Positions 58,268 through 64,000 of a DNA stretch of 64,000 nucleotides are shown here, in pieces. The number at the start of each line of letters is the position of its first letter. The stretch's first letter is position 1. The stretch comes from SB21 sp964415295 (GTDB taxonomy: Bacteria; CLD3; SB21). Position numbers and translations under genes: made by a program. The notes under the pieces are model-generated. The model was not told where the DNA came from, did not search any database, and saw only the letters and a program-made list of their open reading frames with translations. Where the stretch lies: NCBI GenBank assembly GCA_964415295.1, contig CAYPYN010000007.1, positions 1 to 64,000 of the forward strand, in the 5' to 3' direction.

Positions 58268-59917
58268 TCAGAAATTGATCTGCAAGTTCAAGAATGCGCT
58301 TTTGCCCGATGGATCGACCACCGGCGCAACGCTCCAGCTCCTGCGCGCGTTATGTTCACGAACGGAAGAGGGCGTTGTGTATAGGCTGTAAATAATGCCT
58401 GTGCCTACGGCGATTGCTCCCACATAGTAGATTGGACTTACGTTTTCGTTCTTCGGTGTCAAGAGTCTTCCCAAGCCCATGAGTCCCGCCCCGCCCAACC
58501 GTATACTCAGACCAATGATGGCTCTCTTCTTATCGTGGGCGTAGATTTGTCCGAATGATGGTGCAATAAGGAATGCGTAACCTCTCGGTAGGTTCTTCAA
58601 CCGCTCACTCGGCAGGTCCTTGGACGCCAGATACAAAGGAAGTACCATGTTGGATATCGTCCAGGATAGAGCCCCGAACGTTGTTTTCTCAGACGGCACA
58701 AGCTTGTTCTGTTTTGAAAGGAGGATCGCCTGTTTCTGATTGGTATCGATTTGTTGCTTATCGCTAATCATGTTCTGTTTTTGCCGGTTTGAAGCGGAGT
58801 CGGCGAGGGCTCCCTTCTTTGAGACGGATACCGTATCTCTTGTGATCGCTGATACTTTCAGATCTTTCCGAAGTTTGGACTTGGGTCCGGCCGGCTCCCG
58901 AAAAACGACGGTGATACGCGTATCATGATCGGTGGCGGATGCGCCGGTAGCCAATCCCGCCATTGCCGCCACGCCGACGATGGTCCCCGCCATGACGGCG
59001 GCTCCCAAAACCATCCCTTCGTTGTCTTCGTCTTCTTCCGACTCTTTCTGCGCCGAGCTGATCATTTTTACACCGACAAAACAAGCTGCAATTCCGGCAA
59101 GGACCAGTCCTGTTGCTCCGCCGCGAACCGCATCACGCGAATCGGACTTTTTAATGATGTCTACGGACTGAATGCCGGAAAACGGTACGGACATCTTCTT
59201 TTGTGTACTGAGGTCGATCCATGTCATGATCGAATCGGAAATTCGAAAATCACGTCCTGCAAAGTTTGTGCTGTCCAGTAACAAGACCGTGCCGCTTCTT
59301 TGATAAGCGAGAAAATTGAAGTCCTTTATGTTCCCGCTTGTTTGATCCGTGAAATCAATGGTTTTATGAACCGTCCTTCTGTCCTTGTTTGATGAAATAG
59401 AAGTGATTGTCCGGCTGGTTCTTAAAGTGCGGACGGTATCGGACCGAACCGGGTCCGGAAAGGTGAATTTTGTCGAGGCGTGCTGTGACAGGCCGACTCC
59501 CATGCCGATGCCGGCGCCGACAACTGGAAGTGCGAGAAATTCGGCAGACGATGCTCCCGGATTCTGAATACTTAACAGGGCTCCGATTGAAAGTCCCAGA
59601 AGCGAGAGAGCGCCGACCTTTACCGGGCCTGATTTCCTGATGAATTCTACGGAACGGATCTGAGATAAAGGTATCTCGGCCACTTGCCGGTCTGGGAGAA
59701 TAGAGCAGTAGAGCACTGAGTCCGAAATGCGAATTTCTGTTGCGTTCAGACTTGTATGATCAATCTTTACAATATGGCCTTTTTGGTCGAACGACTGCGT
59801 GTTGAAGTCGTCTTTTTGCGAATACGAGTCCTCTCTGTATTCAATAACTCGGCTGGATGAACAGGAGGAGAGCCAGAGGAGTATGAGGGCTATTCCAATA
59901 TTTATTCTTGTTTTCAT
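58268..59917 (-). CDS. Two-module lipoprotein with extra C-terminal domain, paralog C
   Basis: At 549 residues this is the longest paralog and the first gene of the tandem set. Lipobox LSSC (Cys19) is followed by SSSRVIEYREDS. Module 1 has DDFNTQSFDQKGHIVKIDH and LSQIRSVEFIRKSG; module 2 has KDFNFLAYQRSGTVLLLDS and FSGIQSVDIIKKSD. After the shared tail (VVFREPAGPKSKLRKD) it has a polar linker (~370-410) and an extra ~140-residue C-terminal domain. That domain contains PSFGQIYAHDKKRAIIGLSIRLGGAGLMGLGR, resembling DUF5683, with hydrophobic hairpins. It probably anchors or caps the A/B proteins. A CRP-type palindrome lies 82-99 bp upstream of its ATG. Confidence 0.67.
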   Translation of the reverse strand: MKTRINIGIALILLWLSSCSSSRVIEYREDSYSQKDDFNTQSFDQKGHIVKIDHTSLNATEIRISDSVLYCSILPDRQVAEIPLSQIRSVEFIRKSGPVKVGALSLLGLSIGALLSIQNPGASSAEFLALPVVGAGIGMGVGLSQHASTKFTFPDPVRSDTVRTLRTSRTITSISSNKDRRTVHKTIDFTDQTSGNIKDFNFLAYQRSGTVLLLDSTNFAGRDFRISDSIMTWIDLSTQKKMSVPFSGIQSVDIIKKSDSRDAVRGGATGLVLAGIAACFVGVKMISSAQKESEEDEDNEGMVLGAAVMAGTIVGVAAMAGLATGASATDHDTRITVVFREPAGPKSKLRKDLKVSAITRDTVSVSKKGALADSASNRQKQNMISDKQQIDTNQKQAILLSKQNKLVPSEKTTFGALSWTISNMVLPLYLASKDLPSERLKNLPRGYAFLIAPSFGQIYAHDKKRAIIGLSIRLGGAGLMGLGRLLTPKNENVSPIYYVGAIAVGTGIIYSLYTTPSSVREHNARRSWSVAPVVDPSGKSAFLNLQINF

Positions 59918-59955
59918 AACCCTTTCTCACTTTGTTGTTTTGAATTTTGTATCGT

Positions 59956-59975
59956 GTGCCATCAGAATATGGCAC
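59956..59975. promoter_or_regulatory. 7-bp inverted repeat in paralog C leader
   Basis: GTGCCAT (59956-59962) and ATGGCAC (59969-59975) are separated by 6 bp and lie 39-58 bp upstream of the paralog C ATG. It may be an operator, or a hairpin in the leader between the CRP-like site and the gene. Confidence 0.4.
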
Positions 59976-59998
59976 GCAGCCGATCCCGGCATGCTTTC

Positions 59999-60016
59999 TT
60001 GTGACTTAAATCACAA
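59999..60016. promoter_or_regulatory. CRP/FNR-type palindrome upstream of lipoprotein operon
   Basis: TTGTGACTTAAATCACAA has perfect TTGTGA/TCACAA half-sites with a 6-bp spacer, the classical CRP spacing. It lies 82-99 bp upstream of paralog C, the first gene of the three-lipoprotein set. Confidence 0.6.
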
Positions 60017-60182
60017 TGCATCAAACAGCGTGCCGGTTATTCATGATTGAATTTCCTTGATTTAGGGAAGTTAGACCGATTGGAGAATGTTTCGATATTT
60101 CACAATGCCATGAAAATATGGCTGTGAGAATGGTGCCGCATATTGTAACCGAGCGGGTGAAGATAGGACTAATTGGTCTCGG

Positions 60183-60800
60183 TCACTTTACTTTCTTGAA
60201 ATAATATCCGCCTTTGACGGCTCCCCAGACCTGTTTGCCCGAGGAATCAAATCCCTGATCCCAGCTGATCAGAGCGTCTTTGGTTACCGTAACTTTGGAA
60301 GTTGCGTATTGAGCTCCCCGCAGGTTGCTTTCGCAGCCCTGGCCTTCGGTACCGCCCGCAAAGTTGCCGTCCATGTCCATTTGAAGGATGACCGCGCAGC
60401 CGCTCTTAAGCTCCAGATCTTGTTGCGTGATGGCATTGAAAGCCTCCGGATTCCGCCATTGGCCAACAAATCTCTTTTCATCCCGGATGAGATAAACGCT
60501 GCTTTTGAAGACGTTCTTGGTGATCTGTTCCACGTGGTAGACACGCTGGCGATACGGTTTGTCGGGCGTGGATGAGGCTGCTTGTTCGACGTAAAGCCAA
60601 TATCCCTGTTTTCGATCGGTCCAAATGGGCTGCATGTGGAGCGAAATATCAAAAAACGCGGAATCCGTTTTCGCCTGAGCCGAACTGCTGAAGCTCCCGG
60701 TCATATAGGACACAAGGCGTTTTAGATCTCCGTCCTGGGAGAATGACCGGCTGGGCGCGAGAAAAAGGATCCATGCGGCAAGGTGAATCAGGTGTCTCAT
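60183..60800 (-). CDS. CpcT/CpeT-like exported protein
   Basis: The ATG at 60800 overlaps the upstream gene's stop (ATGA) and opens leader MRHLIHLAAWILFLAPSRSFSQ; this gives 205 residues. The mature chain matches the CpcT/CpeT family: LVSYMTGSFSSSAQAK, YWLYVEQAASSTPDKPYRQRVYHV, FKSSVYLI, then the late cysteine-bearing SGCAVIL and GGTEGQGCESNLRGAQYATSKVTV. In cyanobacteria this fold attaches bilins to phycobiliproteins, but exported relatives in other phyla have no known bilin partner. Here no bilin or heme genes are nearby. The two Cys could form a disulfide. The role is unknown; the fold assignment is fairly firm. Confidence 0.75.
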   Translation of the reverse strand: MRHLIHLAAWILFLAPSRSFSQDGDLKRLVSYMTGSFSSSAQAKTDSAFFDISLHMQPIWTDRKQGYWLYVEQAASSTPDKPYRQRVYHVEQITKNVFKSSVYLIRDEKRFVGQWRNPEAFNAITQQDLELKSGCAVILQMDMDGNFAGGTEGQGCESNLRGAQYATSKVTVTKDALISWDQGFDSSGKQVWGAVKGGYYFKKVK

Positions 60801-61390
60801 GTGGGTGTTCCCGGTACGCGGCTGTTGAATATTTCTTCCAGCCTTTCTTTGTTGGGGAACGTCCGTATGACAAATCCGATCAGGATCAGCGCCGTTATCG
60901 CATTGAGCCAGATGATGGATGTGTGATAGATCGTTCCGTTGGTTATGGCGAGAAGGCAAATGACTAAGCCGAAAAGCGCCGGCGCTTCAAGCATCGCCAG
61001 ACGAACGATGAGCGCGCTGCGGATCATAGCCAGAATTTTCTCAGCCGGGTCGGTAACGGTACGTCCCTGAGAGTCCTTAAACGTCTTGACCGTGCCGTCC
61101 TTCCATGCGGACGGGCCGAGAAGCAAATTAAAAACAACCCGTGAAACAGTATACACCGCCGCCGCGATCATGATATGCGCCAGAGTAAGGATCTTGATCA
61201 GATCGTAAGAGTCCTTCAGGTCGCCGGATTCCGTCGGCGCAGTCTGCGTAGAGTAGAGAAATAGTACGACGCCCATAAACGCCGCAACTCCCAGGGCGAT
61301 CGCGCCGTGAATGATCTGAAATATGCGGATATTTTGTGCCGTGAGGATGGATTGAAATTGAGAGAGTGTAACTTCGCCAAGAGAGTTCAT
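60797..61390 (-). CDS. Four-helix membrane protein of unknown function
   Basis: This 197-residue protein has hydrophobic segments at ~26-46 (IIHGAIALGVAAFMGVVLFLY), ~66-90, ~125-150 (ALIVRLAMLEAPALFGLVICLLA) and ~157-177. The sequence SALIVRLAMLEAPALFG is well conserved-looking, but I do not recognise a family. Some small FCB membrane proteins have this topology. It overlaps the CpcT-like gene by 4 bp, so the two are cotranscribed and translationally coupled. The upstream gene boundary is a 45-bp gap to a likely outer-membrane protein. AAGGAGG before the ATG is very strong. Confidence 0.65.
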   Translation of the reverse strand: MNSLGEVTLSQFQSILTAQNIRIFQIIHGAIALGVAAFMGVVLFLYSTQTAPTESGDLKDSYDLIKILTLAHIMIAAAVYTVSRVVFNLLLGPSAWKDGTVKTFKDSQGRTVTDPAEKILAMIRSALIVRLAMLEAPALFGLVICLLAITNGTIYHTSIIWLNAITALILIGFVIRTFPNKERLEEIFNSRVPGTPT

Positions 61391-61435
61391 AGGACCTCCT
61401 TGATTGGGTAAAAAAGTCTATCTTTATATTCAGAA

Positions 61436-62029
61436 TTACCCAAAAAGAATACCCAGCCCTATGGATGTGACCCATAGGTTTTTTTCCCCGGACGTGCCCA
61501 ACTGTACTAGAATCAATTTGCCGGGAGCAGGCTTGATACCGGCCGAAAGGGCAAACGACAAAATTCGAGGTATTCTGGAATTCATTTTATCCAGACTAAT
61601 TGAAGTTCCAAATCCCACCTCGGGCGCTACCACGATTTCTCTGGCATTAACGGCTAGTGCCGAAAGTCCGCAGGTAATAGCCAGGCCGTGCTTTCCGTAT
61701 TTTTCTTTGTTGCCATATCTGAAGTAGCCAATGTCGACGACCGGTGCAATCTTAGTGTCGCCGTAAAATTGCAATCCGCACGCGAAAAAACCAGTCGAGG
61801 CATGATTCGAAGATATTTTTCCCGCCGATAAAGTTCCTTCGGCGCTTTTCGTAAATCCAAAAGTGAGATCAAGTGCCTCTGAAGATTTGCCGGCACCTTG
61901 AGCAAAAGATCCGCCAACACCAACTGAGAAGCCATGAATGTTATCCGTGAATCGGCGTTGAGCGGCCAAGAAATCGTTTACAGACACCAAATACGCAAAA
62001 AGAACATATAGAAATAATCTCGCAGCCAT
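61436..62029 (-). CDS. Small exported, probably outer-membrane beta-barrel protein
   Basis: This 197-residue protein has leader MAARLFLYVLFAYLVSVNDFLAA and about eight predicted beta strands with alternating residues. Examples are FSVGVGGSFAQGA, LDLTFGFTKSAEGTLSAGKI, FFACGLQFYGDTKIAPVVDIGYFRYG and ILSFALSAGIKPAPGKLILVQLG. It has the length of an eight-stranded barrel. It ends ILFG without a terminal aromatic residue. I know no family. Its neighbours are the four-helix membrane protein downstream and the dihydroorotate-dehydrogenase-like gene upstream. The function is unknown. Confidence 0.6.
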   Translation of the reverse strand: MAARLFLYVLFAYLVSVNDFLAAQRRFTDNIHGFSVGVGGSFAQGAGKSSEALDLTFGFTKSAEGTLSAGKISSNHASTGFFACGLQFYGDTKIAPVVDIGYFRYGNKEKYGKHGLAITCGLSALAVNAREIVVAPEVGFGTSISLDKMNSRIPRILSFALSAGIKPAPGKLILVQLGTSGEKNLWVTSIGLGILFG

Positions 62030-62052
62030 TTTTTCTCGTGAAGGCCTCTTTG

Positions 62053-63066
62053 TTAGTTATGATACAGCAGGTCGTCCGTCAAAACGTACGTGCTCAAAGC
62101 TTTCATATAATTGGCGCGCTCGAACGAGGCGGGATCGGCCACCGATTTCTGGCTCATACTGCCTTTCATTTGTTCGACGGATTCGTATTCATGCTCTTTC
62201 ATCCAGTTCTCCATGCCGCGGAGGATCTCCGAGATGCGGCCGATGCCGTTCTGCAGCAGTGTAGAACAGACCATGGTGATATCCGCGCCGGCCATCAGCA
62301 TCTTAAGCGCATCCTCGTGCGTGTGAATACCGCCGGTCGCGGCCAGGCTGGCCTTGATGCGCCCGTGCAGGATGGCAACCCAGCGCAGCGGAAGACGCAT
62401 GGCCTGCGGCGTGCTGAGTTTGACATTGGGCACGACTTCGAGTTTTTCCAGATCGATATCCGGCTGGTAGAACCGGTTGAATAAGACCAGCGCATTGGCG
62501 CCGGCGTCGTCGAGTTCTCTTGCCATATGTGACAGAGAAGTGAAAAAAGGACTGAGTTTGACGGAAATGGGGATCTTGAGATTCTTGATAGAACGGACAA
62601 TGCTGAGGTAACGCTCTTCCAGATGTTCCGAAGTCTCATTGGCGTCGGCGGCCACGTAGTACATATTGAGTTCCAGTCCGTCCACGCCTGTTTCCTGGAT
62701 CTGTTTGGCATACTGTACCCATCCGTTGTTCGAAGCGCCGTTGAGGCTGGCGATGATGGGAATATTGACCGCCTGCCTTGCGCGGCGGAGGTGTTCCAGA
62801 TATTCTTCAGGACCGTGATTGTATTTCTGCATATCCACAAAGTACGAGAGCGCTTCGGAAAAGCTCTCGGTACCGTGCGTCATGTGGTAATACATCTGCA
62901 TGGATTCGTGCGTGATCTGCTCTTCAAAGAGCGAATACATCACGATCGCCGAGGCTCCGGCATCCTCCATGCGGCGGATATTGCCGAGATCCTTGGATAG
63001 CGGCGAGGCGGAGGGAACGACCGGATTCTTTAGCTTCATTCCCATATACGTCGTGGACAAGTCCAT
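62053..63066 (-). CDS. Dihydroorotate dehydrogenase-like FMN TIM-barrel protein
   Basis: This 337-residue protein resembles class 1 dihydroorotate dehydrogenases and PreA: MDLSTTYMGMKLKNPVVPSASPLSKDLGNIRRMEDAGASAIV at the start, SLNGASNNGWVQYAKQIQETGVDGLELNMYY, ISVKLSPFFTS with the conserved Lys, and the phosphate-binding ATGGIHTHEDALKMLMAGADITMVCSTLLQNG. It differs in the active-site loop, having MYY where DHOD has NCSCPN, so it is unlikely to make orotate. Proteins of this type often lie beside pyruvate:ferredoxin oxidoreductase genes, as appears to be the case here with a TonB gene between. Role and substrate are unknown. It is cytoplasmic. Confidence 0.83.
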   Translation of the reverse strand: MDLSTTYMGMKLKNPVVPSASPLSKDLGNIRRMEDAGASAIVMYSLFEEQITHESMQMYYHMTHGTESFSEALSYFVDMQKYNHGPEEYLEHLRRARQAVNIPIIASLNGASNNGWVQYAKQIQETGVDGLELNMYYVAADANETSEHLEERYLSIVRSIKNLKIPISVKLSPFFTSLSHMARELDDAGANALVLFNRFYQPDIDLEKLEVVPNVKLSTPQAMRLPLRWVAILHGRIKASLAATGGIHTHEDALKMLMAGADITMVCSTLLQNGIGRISEILRGMENWMKEHEYESVEQMKGSMSQKSVADPASFERANYMKALSTYVLTDDLLYHN

Positions 63067-63097
63067 GTGAGTTCCTTTCTGATTAATGAAACACCAT

Positions 63098-63757
63098 TCA
63101 ATTCAATGTAAAAATAAACGGGTATGTGATCCAGACTTTTACAGTGCGGTTCCCGTTGACCGCCGGTTTGAATTTTGTTCTGTAAATCGCGTCAAGCGCC
63201 GCCTGGTTGAATATATCGTCGCCTTCGAGAATAACCGCCTTCGTGACGTTGCCGTTCTCATCCACCATAGCACGCACAACCACTCGGCCTTCAACATTGG
63301 CTTTGCGGGCCAGGGACGGATACTCCGGGACAACTCTTTTGATGATCACCGGCATCTGCTCCACCGGTACGAATTCGCTTTCGTCCGGATCGCGTTCGTT
63401 CAGCATGTCGATGGGCTGCGAGATGTCGACCTTTATCTCTTCACCACCGTCGCCTGTGAAGGCCGGCGCCGTGATGGCCGCTTTGATCTCCTCCTGCGTC
63501 TGTATCGTCTGTTCCGGGGCGGCCAGTTCATCCGGAACCACGATGGGGATACCGGCCGCAGGTTTGATCTCGGTCACTTCTATTTTTACGCGCATCGGCG
63601 GCGGCAGGTCCTGCAACGGCGGTGCGTTCATAAGTTCATTGGCACCGACAAAGCGAACTGTTCGGATCTTTTCATCCTCAAACCAGTGCGTGGCGGCATA
63701 GTATCCGGTGATACCGGAGACATGCAAACCCATGGCGATCAGAAGCCCTTTGATCAT
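63098..63757 (-). CDS. TonB-family energy-transducing protein
   Basis: This 219-residue protein has an N-terminal hydrophobic segment at ~2-22 (IKGLLIAMGLHVSGITGYYAA). A ~110-residue periplasmic linker follows with mixed Pro and acidic residues. The C-terminal TonB domain (~137-219) has VVPEYPSLARKANVEGRVVVRAMVDENGNVTKAVILEGDDIFNQAALDAI and ends in a basic beta strand. It couples proton-motive force to outer-membrane receptors. AGAGG precedes the ATG; no earlier start exists before the upstream in-frame stop. It lies 31 bp before the dihydroorotate-dehydrogenase-like gene, an unusual neighbour. ExbB/ExbD partners are not in the window. Confidence 0.88.
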   Translation of the reverse strand: MIKGLLIAMGLHVSGITGYYAATHWFEDEKIRTVRFVGANELMNAPPLQDLPPPMRVKIEVTEIKPAAGIPIVVPDELAAPEQTIQTQEEIKAAITAPAFTGDGGEEIKVDISQPIDMLNERDPDESEFVPVEQMPVIIKRVVPEYPSLARKANVEGRVVVRAMVDENGNVTKAVILEGDDIFNQAALDAIYRTKFKPAVNGNRTVKVWITYPFIFTLN

Positions 63758-63867
63758 GTTGCCTCTATAGACGCGCTTCAGGATGTACCGGCTGTTGTCT
63801 TCCTTATGGAATCCCTCGATGATGTCGGTTTGTGCCGAAAAAATGCAGCTTCACCGCCTTTGGTTTT

Positions 63868-64000
63868 TTAATGATCCGAAATATCCTTGCCGTTACCGTC
63901 GTAGTGCAAGGTGGCCATCTGTTCGTAGAAATGCCAACGTTTATTGATATCGTCCTGCGCCTGAGCGGCCAACATTTTTGCCGCTTCCGGTTCGCTGATG
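63868..64000 (-). CDS. C-terminal end of probable pyruvate:ferredoxin oxidoreductase
   Basis: The last 44 codons of a minus-strand gene enter from the window edge and stop at the TAA at 63870-63868. The sequence EPEAAKMLAAQAQDDINKR, then WHFYEQMATLHYDG, resembles the C-terminus of NifJ-type pyruvate:ferredoxin oxidoreductases, which end in a similar amphipathic helix. The neighbouring dihydroorotate-dehydrogenase-like gene, a frequent partner of nifJ, supports this. The stretch is too short for certainty. The gene continues outside the window. Confidence 0.45.
   Translation of the reverse strand, partial: ISEPEAAKMLAAQAQDDINKRWHFYEQMATLHYDGNGKDISDH

Overview
The window is about 64 kb of ordinary-looking bacterial chromosome with moderate G+C content. 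It is densely packed with genes on both strands, and I see no rRNA, tRNA, insertion sequence, phage or CRISPR array. The gene set points to a diderm of the FCB (Fibrobacteres-Chlorobi-Bacteroidetes) group. Evidence: outer-membrane proteins of the DUF5686 and DUF5916 types, a FISUMP-domain protein, a FlgD-like Ig domain, TonB, many lipoproteins, an ECF sigma/anti-sigma pair beside a DUF6249-like protein, and a DUF4175-like coiled-coil protein. Most genes have clear Shine-Dalgarno sequences (AAGGAG type), which is unlike typical Bacteroidia. I would therefore place it near Ignavibacteria, KSB1 or a similar lineage rather than in Bacteroidia proper. This placement is inference.

Layout. 1-10 kb: end of a secreted protein, oligopeptidase B, an ECF sigma/anti-sigma pair divergent from a small membrane protein and a 34-residue Ser-tetrad repeat protein, a DUF5686 outer-membrane protein, and a GlcD-type flavoprotein. 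9-15 kb: TerC followed by two lipoprotein parvulins, then a DUF5916 protein. 15-21 kb: a minus-strand operon hutI, membrane glycosyltransferase, glycogen debranching enzyme, Nudix; then msrA. 21-33 kb: a complete phosphate module with a porin divergent from pstS-pstC-pstA-pstB-phoU-phoB-phoR, then a DUF47 protein with a PiT transporter. 33-43 kb: glpD, M3 peptidase, moaA, a methyltransferase, hutU, a CsgG/FISUMP fusion, and a cysteine-synthase-like enzyme. 43-50 kb: DUF4175-like coiled-coil protein, a lipoprotein, P5C dehydrogenase, and an acidic Cys-rich membrane protein. 50-56 kb: a tandem NlpC/P60 + RlpA protein divergent from an LtaS-like sulfatase and a GT4 glycosyltransferase. 56-60 kb: three tandem paralogous two-module lipoproteins. 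60-64 kb: CpcT-like protein, small membrane and outer-membrane proteins, a dihydroorotate-dehydrogenase-like protein, TonB, and the tail of a probable pyruvate:ferredoxin oxidoreductase.

How the genes work together. The clearest functional unit is phosphate acquisition: porin, ABC importer, two-component regulator, and a low-affinity transporter in one run. HutI, HutU and P5C dehydrogenase indicate amino-acid (histidine, proline/glutamate) catabolism, though the genes are scattered. Envelope biogenesis is the other theme, with parvulins, RlpA/NlpC, LtaS-like, TonB and many lipoproteins.

The least-explained items are the three-lipoprotein family, the perfectly periodic 102-bp repeat gene beside the ECF sigma factor, the acidic Cys-rich FlgD-Ig protein, and the NlpC/RlpA fusion.
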